Below are positions 1 through 7,971 of a stretch of DNA of 37,281 bases, piece after piece. The position numbers were made by a program, and so were the translations under genes. The notes beneath the pieces are model-generated. The model was given only the letters and a program-made list of their open reading frames with translations, made no database searches and was not told the origin of the DNA. Position 1 is the stretch's first letter, and every line of letters begins with the position of its first letter. Source of the stretch: Cytophagales bacterium (lineage in GTDB: Bacteria > Bacteroidota > Bacteroidia > Cytophagales > Spirosomataceae). The stretch covers positions 1 through 37,281 of the forward strand of contig JAAFJL010000034.1 of NCBI GenBank assembly GCA_013298865.1, written 5' to 3'.

Positions 1-309
1 TCGATGATGTAAAGATATAAAAAGGTACTTTGTGATGCAAGGTACTGTATGAGAATATTATTTATTTTTGGATAAATGGTAAAAAAAGCAAGGTTGAATG
101 GTGAGATGAAGGAGAGTTAAGAAAATTTATCAGGAAGATTTAGCAATAATTCGGATAATAAAGTCAGAAACTTTGCCAGACCAATAGAATTTTACAGGAA
201 AAGAAATAGTAGCAAGCTCCAAAGGCTTGCTATTTCTTTTAATCTTTGGTAAAAATTAACGTATTTTGCTTTATCTAAACGATGTAAAGGAACATCTTGT
301 TATACATAC
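1..309. other. Left-edge intergenic region
   Basis: All three forward frames hit a stop within the first few codons, so any upstream + strand gene ends before or right at the window edge. The only structure I see is the terminator-like hairpin listed separately. No convincing promoter for nadE is visible: a TATTTTG at about 262-268 is one base short of the TAnnTTTG consensus and the nearest TTTG is only about 13 bp upstream. Confidence 0.5.
199..240 (+). terminator. Rho-independent terminator of an upstream + gene
   Basis: The arm AAAAGAAA-tag-TAGCAAGC (199-217) pairs with GCTTGCTA-TTTCTTTT (225-240), with a 7-nt loop and a 3-nt bulge. The stem runs into a T-rich tail on the + strand. It probably ends a gene lying left of the window. 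Confidence 0.6.
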
Positions 310-2322
310 ATGAATCTAATAAAAGTAGCCGCAGGGGTCGTTAATCAAACACCGCTTGCTTGGGAAAGTAATAAAAAGCATATCATCGGGTGTATCGAAG
401 ATGCTAAAAATCAAGACATTAGCCTTCTTTGTTTGCCCGAATTGTGTATCACGGGGTACGGCTGCGAGGATATGTTTTACGCACAGTCCACCTGCGATAC
501 CGCTATGGAAATGTTGCAGGACATTGTGCCTCATACGTCCAGCATAGCCGTATGTGTGGGTTTACCGATACGTATTTTGAACCACGTCTATAACGCTGCC
601 TGTCTGATTGTGAACAAACAAATTAGGGGCTTTGTCTGCAAAAAGAACTTGGCAAATAATGGCATTCACTACGAAACTCGTTGGTTTCAGCATTGGCCCG
701 TAGGCGAACGTACAGAAATCCGTTTAGGAGAATTCACCTACCCCGTCGGAGATTTTGTTTTCGATGTCGGAGGTGTAAAAATTGGCTTTGAAATCTGTGA
801 AGATGCCTGGATTGCCAATCGCCCAGGACGTGATTTGTATCTCCAAGGTTGTGATGTCATCTTGAATCCCACTGCCTCCCATTTTTCTTTCTTCAAAACC
901 CTCACCCGTGAACGCTTCATTCAAGACGGTTCTCGGGCTTTTGGCGTAGCATATATTTATGCCAATTTATTAGGAAATGAGTCTGGTAGAGCCATTTTTG
1001 ATGGTGATGCGATGGTCGCTCAGACGGGAGAAATGTTGGTTTCGGGAACAAGATTTTCGTATAAAGATTTCTATTTGACGACTGCCGTCATTGATTTAGA
1101 AAAAATCCGTTTGGAACAAACTCAAAATAGAATCACCTTCAAACCTACGACACCTGTAAATGTGCTTTTTGATTATCCAGAAATTGACCCTGTAAAAAAT
1201 GTCTATGAATTGGAAAGTTGGGAAGCCAAAGGCTATCAAAAAGAAGAAGAATTTGCCAGAGCCATTGCCTTAGCCCTGTTCGATTATCTCCGTAAATCAC
1301 GCTCAAATGGTTGGGTAATTTCGCTTTCGGGCGGAGCGGATTCTTCGGCAATTACGGCTTTGTGTTATTTGGCTATTGAACTATGTGTCAGCGAGTTAGG
1401 ATTAGAAGGTTTCAAGAAAAAGTTTTCGTACATCAAAAAAATACAGGACTGTAAAAACGTAAAAGAAATCTCGGAGGCTTTGATAATTAACGTTTATCAA
1501 GGCACAGAAAACAGTTCAAAGGCGACTCGCCATTCAGCTACTTCTTTGGCGAAAGATTTGAATACAACTTTTTATGATATTGACATCAACGGACTCGTAG
1601 AAACCTACAAAGGACTCATTCAAGGTGCAATTGGACGAGATTTATCTTGGGAAACTGACGATATTGCTCTCCAAAATATTCAGGCACGGGTCAGAAGCCC
1701 AAGTGCTTGGTTGTTGGCAAATTTGAGTAATTCTTTGTTGCTTTCAACTTCCAATCGTTCGGAGGCATCAGTGGGTTATGCCACGATGGACGGCGACACT
1801 TCGGGGTCAATTTCTCCGATTGCGGGCATTGACAAACACTGGTTGCGTCATTGGTTGCGTTGGTTAGAGAACGTAGGCTTGGGTGGCGAAATCAAAATTG
1901 CTGGCTTGAACGCCATGAATAATCTTCAACCAACTGCCGAACTCAGACCTTTGGAAGCCAAGCAAATTGACGAAGAAGATTTGATGCCTTACGACTTGCT
2001 GAACGCCATCGAAACATCAGCTATCAGAGATAAAAAAACGCCAAAAGACTGTTTGCAGTTGATGGAGTTAGAATTTGGCGAAAAATACAGTCGTGAAAAA
2101 TTAGTTTTATCCATCGAAAGATTCTTCAAATTATTCGCCCGAAATCAGTGGAAAAGAGAACGATACGCTCCAAGTTTCCACGTGGATGACCGTAACCTCG
2201 ACCCAAGAAGTTGGTTAAGATTCCCAATTTTGTCAGGAGGTTTTGAGAAAGAATTAGCGGATTTGAAAGAGTATGTAGAGAGTTCTGGGAAAGGGAAACG
2301 GAAGGGGAAGATTGGGTTTTAG
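310..2322 (+). CDS. nadE: Glutamine-dependent NAD+ synthetase
   Basis: It catalyses the last step of NAD+ synthesis, amidating nicotinate adenine dinucleotide with ammonia released from glutamine. The 670-residue length fits the two-domain glutaminase-synthetase form. The N-terminal nitrilase/CN-hydrolase domain (about 1-270) shows the expected triad: Glu44 in PELCITGYG, Lys111/112 in CKKNL, and Cys163 in FEICEDAW. The C-terminal synthetase domain (about 310-650) carries the P-loop SGGADSS at 340-346 and the STSNRSE and GDTSGS segments of the NAD-binding site. It stands alone on the + strand, 27 kb from the NAD/ADP-ribose island but part of the same metabolism. The start at 310 leaves the nitrilase domain complete, so no extension is needed. 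Confidence 0.96.
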   Translation: MNLIKVAAGVVNQTPLAWESNKKHIIGCIEDAKNQDISLLCLPELCITGYGCEDMFYAQSTCDTAMEMLQDIVPHTSSIAVCVGLPIRILNHVYNAACLIVNKQIRGFVCKKNLANNGIHYETRWFQHWPVGERTEIRLGEFTYPVGDFVFDVGGVKIGFEICEDAWIANRPGRDLYLQGCDVILNPTASHFSFFKTLTRERFIQDGSRAFGVAYIYANLLGNESGRAIFDGDAMVAQTGEMLVSGTRFSYKDFYLTTAVIDLEKIRLEQTQNRITFKPTTPVNVLFDYPEIDPVKNVYELESWEAKGYQKEEEFARAIALALFDYLRKSRSNGWVISLSGGADSSAITALCYLAIELCVSELGLEGFKKKFSYIKKIQDCKNVKEISEALIINVYQGTENSSKATRHSATSLAKDLNTTFYDIDINGLVETYKGLIQGAIGRDLSWETDDIALQNIQARVRSPSAWLLANLSNSLLLSTSNRSEASVGYATMDGDTSGSISPIAGIDKHWLRHWLRWLENVGLGGEIKIAGLNAMNNLQPTAELRPLEAKQIDEEDLMPYDLLNAIETSAIRDKKTPKDCLQLMELEFGEKYSREKLVLSIERFFKLFARNQWKRERYAPSFHVDDRNLDPRSWLRFPILSGGFEKELADLKEYVESSGKGKRKGKIGF

Positions 2323-2393
2323 AACAATTATCAATAAACAATTATCAGAAGATTGGTTGGTGAGTGATTTTTAAAGTTATAATTTATTTTGAG

Positions 2394-2426
2394 AACGTCG
2401 TCAAGGTTCAAAACCTTGACGACGTT
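2394..2426. repeat. Perfect 15-bp inverted repeat, 3-nt loop
   Basis: AACGTCGTCAAGGTT (2394-2408) and its exact complement AACCTTGACGACGTT (2412-2426) are separated by CAA. It lies between nadE and the next start codon, with no T tract behind it, so a REP-like palindrome is more likely than a simple terminator. It overlaps an upstream in-frame extension of the next gene, which is one reason to place that gene's start at 2451. Confidence 0.75.
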
Positions 2427-2450
2427 AAATTGTATTTTTCCATTTTAACT

Positions 2451-4514
2451 ATGAAAAGGTTACTACATTTTTTTACGTTTCTATTGCTGTCATTTAATGG
2501 GTTATCTCAGGATAAAACACCACAAAAAGTTAAAATAAATGGTGAAATTTCTGTGTCTCCTTCGGGTGAAATTTGGTTAGCTCAGTATGATGGAAGATTA
2601 TTTTTTACAAAAGATATTGGAAGTTTATGGCATGAAGTTGCAAATAAATTAAACTATAAAAAGGAATCTCTTTCAAGTGGGGGAATTAGAAGTATCCATT
2701 TTTTTTCAGAAGATACTTTAATTATTTCAGGAGATATTGAAGATAAATTATCAGATAAACAAATAGTTTATTGGTCTGGGAATCATGGAAAAAATTGGGA
2801 AAAGATAGAAATTGCAAAGGAAGTTCAATTTGATGCGACATATTTTGGGACTTCTAAAATAGCTTTACTTTGTGGCTCTTCTCAATTCCATTATTTATCT
2901 CATGATGCTGGAAAAACATGGAAGACAATCAATAAAATTGAAGCATCTGGAAATCTGAGAATAAACACTATACATTTTTCAAATAATGAAAAAATAGGGT
3001 TATTAGGCTCTCATTGGAATGTTTTATACCGAACTGATGAACATTGCGAGCATTGGGAAAAGTTGCCAACGCCCCTTTCTCAAAATAAATATCAGCGTAT
3101 TTCAAAAGAAGAAAGACCAGATATTGATAAGGTTAGGATATTTGGGAGTCATTATATCATCAAACAACAAGGTAGAACATTTGTAACACGTGCTGACAGT
3201 ATTGATTGGAAGAAAGTAAAGCAAGTCTTGAATTTTGAAGTAACTGAAAATGAAGGACTATTTATCATTTATAAAGACTTAACCATTGAGCTTTTTGATT
3301 CAAATTTTGTATCTGTTTGGAAATCAGAGAAGAAAATCAGTTCTACCCCCAGTTCAATTGCAGTTAGAGATAATAGCCTATTTGTTTTGGCAGAGGGTTC
3401 TATTTACAAAATAACTCCACAGGAATTCACAGAAACTGAAATAAAATCTAATGATATAAGAATAGAGGAAGACCCAAATAGACCAACCGAACCTTATCAA
3501 ACTGTAAGTTATCATGGAGAAAAATATGGTGGTTTGTATGACGAAATAGTAATTTTTAACAAAAAAAGTAAAAAATGGGACTCATGGTTATCTCTTGATT
3601 TTGGTAGCGGAAGTCTAACAGTATGGAATGACCAACTGTTAGTTTCAAATCAGGGTTTTACCAAATACTATTCTATAAATGTTCAAGAAAGAAAACTTGA
3701 TGAGATTAAAGACGTGACAAAGTTGTTTGTTATTCCTGAGTTCGACAAGTTGGTTAAATTTGATATTTCTTTCGTTCAGTCTGGATGTTTTCATTTTGCA
3801 GCTAAAAAAAATACTTACACTAAGAATCGGGGAAAATTTATTTTGAGTTCGAAAATGATACTCCCACTTGAAAAAGCTAAGTCAAAAAAAAGATCTGTAC
3901 CTTTTTTAGCAAAAATGTCAAAAATGATTGATGCGAAAAAGATAGAAGAGTTATTAACAGAAATCAGTACTTCAAAACTCAAAATCAATACGGTTGGTGA
4001 TTTACAACTTACTCAAAATGATATTTCTGAATTTAAGAAATTCATAGATGGTAAGGCTACTGAAATTATGAAAAATGGAATACCTCCATTTGGTTCTTAT
4101 AGTACTTATAATGACCTTTATGCTTTCCCAGGAGAAAATGCAGACTTCAATTTTTACAAGAAAATTGCAGACACGTTGCTTTTAAATCCTGAATTTCCTA
4201 TCCATGAAGCTCTTTATCAAGGAGGTGGTATTGTTAGCACCTCAATTGAAGATAGAAGATTGACATTCACTTTTAATAATCAGAAAACTTTTTCTATAAG
4301 TAACAGTGACACCTATCCTAATTATTTACATTCTCCTTGGACACTTTTAGCGAAAGAGCAACTTGTGTCCAAAGTAAATTCTTTGGGAGTCGGTAAATTG
4401 GTAAACGAAATTACCAACGGTGATTTTTTGGAGAAAAAAGTAACAGATAAAAGATATGCAATATTTAGAATTGCGGATTATTATTATCAGAAAAAGTTGG
4501 AAGAGGATAAGTAA
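2451..4514 (+). CDS. Secreted protein with Asp-box (BNR-like) repeats
   Basis: The function is unknown. A 687-residue product begins at Met 2451 with a signal peptide (MKRLLHFFTFLLLSFNGLSQ, cleavage near residue 20); an in-frame ATG at 2364 would place 29 odd residues before it and read through the palindrome at 2394-2426, so I reject it. The N-terminal half contains at least four Asp-box-like motifs (TKDIGSLW, SGNHGKNW, SHDAGKTW, TDEHCEHW), typical of beta-propeller blades in sialidases, VPS10/sortilin and YCF48-like proteins. The C-terminal third (from about residue 480) is lysine-rich and I recognise nothing in it. The sequence looks more AT-rich than nadE. It is probably periplasmic or surface exposed. 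A sialidase activity is not supported, since no FRIP-type or arginine-triad pattern is evident. Confidence 0.8.
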   Translation: MKRLLHFFTFLLLSFNGLSQDKTPQKVKINGEISVSPSGEIWLAQYDGRLFFTKDIGSLWHEVANKLNYKKESLSSGGIRSIHFFSEDTLIISGDIEDKLSDKQIVYWSGNHGKNWEKIEIAKEVQFDATYFGTSKIALLCGSSQFHYLSHDAGKTWKTINKIEASGNLRINTIHFSNNEKIGLLGSHWNVLYRTDEHCEHWEKLPTPLSQNKYQRISKEERPDIDKVRIFGSHYIIKQQGRTFVTRADSIDWKKVKQVLNFEVTENEGLFIIYKDLTIELFDSNFVSVWKSEKKISSTPSSIAVRDNSLFVLAEGSIYKITPQEFTETEIKSNDIRIEEDPNRPTEPYQTVSYHGEKYGGLYDEIVIFNKKSKKWDSWLSLDFGSGSLTVWNDQLLVSNQGFTKYYSINVQERKLDEIKDVTKLFVIPEFDKLVKFDISFVQSGCFHFAAKKNTYTKNRGKFILSSKMILPLEKAKSKKRSVPFLAKMSKMIDAKKIEELLTEISTSKLKINTVGDLQLTQNDISEFKKFIDGKATEIMKNGIPPFGSYSTYNDLYAFPGENADFNFYKKIADTLLLNPEFPIHEALYQGGGIVSTSIEDRRLTFTFNNQKTFSISNSDTYPNYLHSPWTLLAKEQLVSKVNSLGVGKLVNEITNGDFLEKKVTDKRYAIFRIADYYYQKKLEEDK

Positions 4515-4573
4515 AATGGAATTTTGAGAAATAAATAATTGTCCTTATTCGCTTGATTACAGAGTTTATGCTC

Positions 4574-4720
4574 TCACGAATTGGTCGGCAGAGACTTTCC
4601 CGATTGCCAAATCAATTGTGCGTTTTCAGTTTTTGCATCGGAGAAAGTGATAGGCACATTTTGAGAGATTGAACCTAAAGTACCGACCGAAATAGAATTA
4701 GTAAACGACTTGGAAATCAT
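4574..4720 (-). pseudogene. Possible gene remnant or small ORF (48 codons)
   Basis: The 216-bp gap between the two neighbouring genes contains one open minus-strand frame from ATG at 4720 to TGA at 4574. It begins MISKSFTNSISVGTLG and ends with an SGKSLPTNS stretch. The composition is protein-like rather than random, but I recognise no family. It could be a decayed fragment of a larger protein or chance. Confidence 0.2.
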
Positions 4721-4730
4721 GTCAAACTCA

Positions 4731-5570
4731 TCATTTCTCTTTTGGCATCATCGGGAAAAAGGCTGAGGTTTTTTCGATATATTCTTTGTATTGAGGCTTG
4801 GTTTCAACTAATTTTTTTTCCAATAAAGCTACGCCAGAAACTCGCATTAATAGAAATGTCATTAATATTGGGCTAAAGATTGTCCAATAACCTCCAACAG
4901 AAATTGTGAAGCAGAAATAACCCCACCACAGAAAAGCATCTCCAAAATAATTAGGATGTCGAGTATATTTCCAAAGCCCAGAGTTAAGCAACTTACCCTT
5001 ATTATCAGGATTTTTCTTGAATTGGACTAATTGCCAATCTCCGAAAACTTCAAACAAAAATCCAATAATCCAAATTATAATTCCCAGATAATCAAATAGT
5101 TGCAAATTATTTTCTGTTGAAATTTGTCCGACCAATAAAGGAACAGCAATAATCCAAAGGAGAAATCCCTGCAAGAGAAAAACTCTAAAAAGTGAAATCC
5201 ACCAAAAGTTTTTACCGTGTTCAAGCCGCCATGCTTGGTAGCGATAATCTTCCCCTTTCCCGTGATTACGGATGCCTATATGTAAAGCTAAACGTACCCC
5301 CCAAAGTGTAGTGAGTATGCACAAAACTAATGAGCGAACATTTTGATTATCAGTTACTTGAAAATGATAAAACCAAGCTAAAACCACAAAACCCAAACCC
5401 CAGAAAGCATCAATAATACTGGCATCTTTTACCACAAGACTGACCAGCCAAAGCAAACTAAGAATACCAATAATTACGACCAATCCACCACTAAATGGAA
5501 GTGAATTAGTTAGTAAAAAATAAGAAATTAGAAGAATAAAGAGCAATAAAAAAAGGCGAATAAATTTCAT
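4731..5570 (-). CDS. DUF1295 family membrane protein (steroid reductase/ICMT-like)
   Basis: The protein has about seven hydrophobic segments and the C-terminal signature YTRHPNYFGDAFLWWGYF, typical of DUF1295 and shared with the steroid 5-alpha-reductase and isoprenylcysteine methyltransferase folds. In those families the region binds a nucleotide cofactor (NADPH or SAM). The substrate here is unknown. At 279 residues from Met 5570 (MKFIRLFLLLF) it has normal family length; an ATG at 5597 would add nine residues and is less likely because 5570 directly starts the first membrane segment. It is a single gene, about 130 bp away from its minus-strand neighbour. Confidence 0.85.
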   Translation of the reverse strand: MKFIRLFLLLFILLISYFLLTNSLPFSGGLVVIIGILSLLWLVSLVVKDASIIDAFWGLGFVVLAWFYHFQVTDNQNVRSLVLCILTTLWGVRLALHIGIRNHGKGEDYRYQAWRLEHGKNFWWISLFRVFLLQGFLLWIIAVPLLVGQISTENNLQLFDYLGIIIWIIGFLFEVFGDWQLVQFKKNPDNKGKLLNSGLWKYTRHPNYFGDAFLWWGYFCFTISVGGYWTIFSPILMTFLLMRVSGVALLEKKLVETKPQYKEYIEKTSAFFPMMPKEK

Positions 5571-5698
5571 GGCTATGATGTTATGGTTATACCGCAATTA
5601 ACTGAAAATCATTTGATTAGACAAGAGTTTGAAGAGATTTTATTGTGGATTTTAGATTTATTTTTTGCTTGTGGTGATCAATAACTAAGGGAACAGTT

Positions 5699-6157
5699 TT
5701 ACTTTTTTTTCTTGAAATGAGGTATAAACTCTTGTGAATAGCAAGCCTTATCGGTTTTAAATAAACCTTTCTCAAATGCTTCCTTATGTAAGTCTGGTAA
5801 CTTCTTAAATTCTTTCATTCTAAGTCTATCTACCTTCTTGAGAGTCATAAAATCGTAAGTACTTCTAAGCATCATTACAACCTCAACTTCATTACATTTA
5901 TCTACAAGTTTAATAGATGCTGGCTCCATTCCAATAAACCCAAATAATATTTTTCCCACGGAAATAGGGGTAACTATTTGGAAAAAACCTTCTAAATCTG
6001 TTTTCCCAACTTCAACTGTGTCATTAATCATAATGAATGCCATTGGTATCGGCTCAAAATCTTCCGTAATTACTCTTCCTTTAATTGTTTGATTCTGAGA
6101 ATAAAGGCTACCTATTGAAACACTGAGTAGCAAACAAATGATTGATATTTTTTTCAT
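5699..6157 (-). CDS. Exported CarboxypepD_reg-like domain protein
   Basis: The start at Met 6157 gives a clear signal peptide (MKKISIICLLLSVSIGSLYSQ); an upstream in-frame ATG at 6190 would prepend a charged 11-residue leader and is unlikely. After the signal comes a single beta-sandwich module with the family pattern IKGRVITEDFEPIPMAFI and GKTDLEGFFQI, as found at the N terminus of TonB-dependent receptors and in stand-alone Bacteroidota surface proteins. The 152-residue protein ends in a lysine-rich tail after HFKKKK. No receptor barrel or partner gene is next to it, so its role is unknown; periplasmic or outer-membrane-associated location is inferred. Confidence 0.8.
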   Translation of the reverse strand: MKKISIICLLLSVSIGSLYSQNQTIKGRVITEDFEPIPMAFIMINDTVEVGKTDLEGFFQIVTPISVGKILFGFIGMEPASIKLVDKCNEVEVVMMLRSTYDFMTLKKVDRLRMKEFKKLPDLHKEAFEKGLFKTDKACYSQEFIPHFKKKK

Positions 6158-6208
6158 TTTATTATCATTCTTTTTTTGGTCTATATTCATAATTATTATC
6201 GTATTTCT

Positions 6209-6359
6209 ACGCCGTGGTCTGTGACATATCTAATGCTGTTAAGGTAAGAAAAATAAGTCAAAGTTGGGAAGTGATTCTATGATTTTCCTTCCCCATTTCT
6301 AATTATTTGCGATTCAAAATCGTTAACCTGATTGCTATGTCGTGTCTTAGACCGTGGGG
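6209..6359. repeat. Degenerate long inverted repeat upstream of rpsF
   Basis: The left arm ACGCCGTGGTCTGTGACAT (6209-6227) is an imperfect complement of GCTATGTCGTGTCTTAGACC plus GTGGGG (about 6335-6357). Matching blocks are ATGTC and AGACC-xx-GG, with about 100 bp between arms. It looks like a decayed palindromic intergenic element. The remaining sequence of this gap is AT-rich and holds only the rpsF promoter. Confidence 0.3.
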
Positions 6360-6436
6360 TTAGAGAAAGTATAATTCATCTGCAAAATCCTATAAGAACC
6401 AATTTAGGAACTCCTCCCAAAACATTGAGCAATAAT

Positions 6437-6467
6437 TTTGTAATATAAATGAAAAGCTGTACTTTTG
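6437..6467 (+). promoter_or_regulatory. Bacteroidota-type promoter of the rpsF operon
   Basis: A -33 element TTTG (6437-6440) is followed after 19 bp by a perfect -7 element TACTTTTG (6460-6467; consensus TAnnTTTG). Both the boxes and the spacing match the consensus for the primary sigma factor of Bacteroidota. Transcription should start about 5-8 bp downstream, giving a leader of roughly 33 nt before rpsF. Confidence 0.8.
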
Positions 6468-6506
6468 CAGTCCAATTTTAAAAACATAATAACAACACAA
6501 TTTTTT

Positions 6507-6878
6507 ATGGAATTACGTAATTATGAGGCAGTGTTCATTTTAACTCCCGTTTTGTCTGAGCAACAGACAAAGGACACCGTCGAAAAATTCAAAAAAGTGT
6601 TGACAGATAACGGTGCTGAAATTGTTCATGAAGATGCTTGGGGCTTACGCAAGTTGGCTTACCCAATCAAGAACAAAAACACAGGTTACTATCAAATTTT
6701 TGAATTCAAAGCTGACCCAACTGCAATTGCTAAGTTGGAACTTGAATACAAGCGTGATGAGCGTGTGATTCGTTTCTTAACGACAGTTCTCGATAAGCAT
6801 TCTATTGCTTATAACGAACGCAAAAGAAAAGGTTTATTAGGTAAGAAAAAAGAAACAACGCCACAGGAGGAGGCTTAA
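6507..6878 (+). CDS. rpsF: 30S ribosomal protein bS6
   Basis: This is the small-subunit protein that binds 16S rRNA together with bS18. The 123-residue product from Met 6507 begins [20 protein letters not shown] and contains the family core around [20 protein letters not shown], with an Arg/Lys-rich tail ending in acidic residues. An ATG at 6465 lies inside the promoter and would add 14 residues not found in bS6, so it is rejected. It is the first gene of rpsF-rpsR-rplI, directly behind a strong consensus promoter, and rpsR starts 8 bp after its stop. Confidence 0.97.
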   Translation: MELRNYEAVFILTPVLSEQQTKDTVEKFKKVLTDNGAEIVHEDAWGLRKLAYPIKNKNTGYYQIFEFKADPTAIAKLELEYKRDERVIRFLTTVLDKHSIAYNERKRKGLLGKKKETTPQEEA

Positions 6879-6886
6879 TTCACACA

Positions 6887-7138
6887 ATGACACTCGTAAA
6901 CGAACCAATCGACAAAAGCGTAGTACGCAAAAAATATTGCCGTTTCAAGAAATCTGGCATTAAGTATATTGACTACAAGAACCCTGATTTCTTATTGAAA
7001 TTGGTGAACGAACAAGGAAAAATTCTTCCTCGTCGTTTGACTGGTACTTCATTGAAATATCAGCGTAAAGTAGCTCAGGCAATCAAACGTTGCAGACATT
7101 TGGCTTTGTTGCCTTATGTAGCTGACGGCTTGAAGTAA
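6887..7138 (+). CDS. rpsR: 30S ribosomal protein bS18
   Basis: The 83-residue bS18 forms a heterodimer with bS6 on the 30S platform. The core [19 protein letters not shown] and the basic C-terminal stretch [19 protein letters not shown] are the family signature, and the size is typical. The gene lies between rpsF (8-bp gap) and rplI (70-bp gap), the conserved bacterial order. Confidence 0.97.
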   Translation: MTLVNEPIDKSVVRKKYCRFKKSGIKYIDYKNPDFLLKLVNEQGKILPRRLTGTSLKYQRKVAQAIKRCRHLALLPYVADGLK

Positions 7139-7208
7139 TATAATTTATGGTTTCAAGTTCAAGAATTTGATGGCATAGCTACCGAATTCTTATGAAAAAA
7201 ATAAAAAA

Positions 7209-7652
7209 ATGAACATTATTTTAAGGACTGATATAGCAGGTCTTGGTTATAAAAACGACGTGGTTGAAGTGAAAGCTGGCTACGGACGTAATTATTTGAT
7301 TCCGCAGGGCTTTGCTGTAATGGCAACGGATTCAAACAAAAAAATTCTTGCTGAAAATATCAAGCAAGCAGCTCATAAAGCTGAGAAAATCAAATTGGAT
7401 GCACAGGCTTTGGCTGATTCAATCGGTGATTTAACATTGGAAATCCCTGCAAAAGTGGGTGAAAGTGGAAAAATCTTCGGTCGTGTGACAAGTATCCAAA
7501 TTGCTGAAGTGTTGAAGGAAAAAGGCTTTGACGTTGACCGTAAGAAAATTGCTTTGGATACTGAAGTGAAATTCATCGGTGATTATTCAGCTACGCTTGA
7601 TCTTCACAAAGAAGTTAAGCATACAGTTAAATTTACTGTTGTTGCTGCCTAA
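7209..7652 (+). CDS. rplI: 50S ribosomal protein bL9
   Basis: The 147-residue bL9 has its N-terminal domain with VEVKAGYGRNYLIPQGFA, the diagnostic motif, a connecting helix (about 41-75) and a C-terminal domain with GKIFGRVTSIQIAEVLKEKG. It binds 23S rRNA near the L1 stalk. It is the last gene of the ribosomal operon; a strong terminator follows about 97 bp downstream. Confidence 0.97.
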   Translation: MNIILRTDIAGLGYKNDVVEVKAGYGRNYLIPQGFAVMATDSNKKILAENIKQAAHKAEKIKLDAQALADSIGDLTLEIPAKVGESGKIFGRVTSIQIAEVLKEKGFDVDRKKIALDTEVKFIGDYSATLDLHKEVKHTVKFTVVAA

Positions 7653-7748
7653 TTAGAGTTTGTTGTTTTAGTATAAAGTTTTGATTATCAGATATTTATA
7701 CATTTTTAAAATGACTTCAAATAAGACTCTTTTGGGTACAACCAAATA

Positions 7749-7794
7749 AAATAGCGAAAGCATCTCAAAGTTTGAGATGCTTTCGCTATTTTTG
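7749..7794. terminator. Strong, apparently bidirectional terminator
   Basis: A near-perfect palindrome pairs AAATAGCGAAAGCATCTC (7749-7766) with GAGATGCTTTCGCTATTT (7774-7791), with a short apex, then TTT. It has A-tracts on the left and T-tracts on the right, so it can work in both directions: for the rpsF operon (+) and for the small minus-strand ORF ending at 7800. Confidence 0.8.
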
Positions 7795-7799
7795 TAGGA

Positions 7800-7907
7800 T
7801 TATTCCAAGAAATACGCAACGATTTGTCCGAACTTTTCGTCTTGTATTTTAGAGGCTATTTCTCTGTAAGTATCTGGAAATTTGATGATTACGAAATCTG
7901 TTTCCAT
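7800..7907 (-). CDS. Small ORF, 35 residues, unknown function
   Basis: A minus-strand frame from ATG 7907 to TAA 7800 encodes METDFVIIKFPDTYREIASK followed by IQDEKFGQIVAYFLE. The mix of alternating hydrophobic and charged residues looks like a real small folded protein, and the shared terminator at 7749-7794 lies directly downstream, as expected for a convergent gene. I know no family for it. It could also be the surviving C-terminal tail of a larger gene; no matching frame continues upstream of 7907. Confidence 0.4.
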   Translation of the reverse strand: METDFVIIKFPDTYREIASKIQDEKFGQIVAYFLE

Positions 7908-7971
7908 GAAATATTATAGTGACCATAATTTGTTATTTATTAATTTTCCATTCCAAAGATTAAATAGTATC

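Noticed and set aside
2364..2450. N-terminal extension of the Asp-box protein from ATG 2364
   Set aside because: It would translate the perfect palindrome and place 29 residues before a clear signal peptide that starts at 2451.
7882..7971. Start of the SGNH esterase at 7882
   Set aside because: Met 7972 begins a proper signal peptide; the extra 30 residues are not signal-like and overlap the antisense small ORF.
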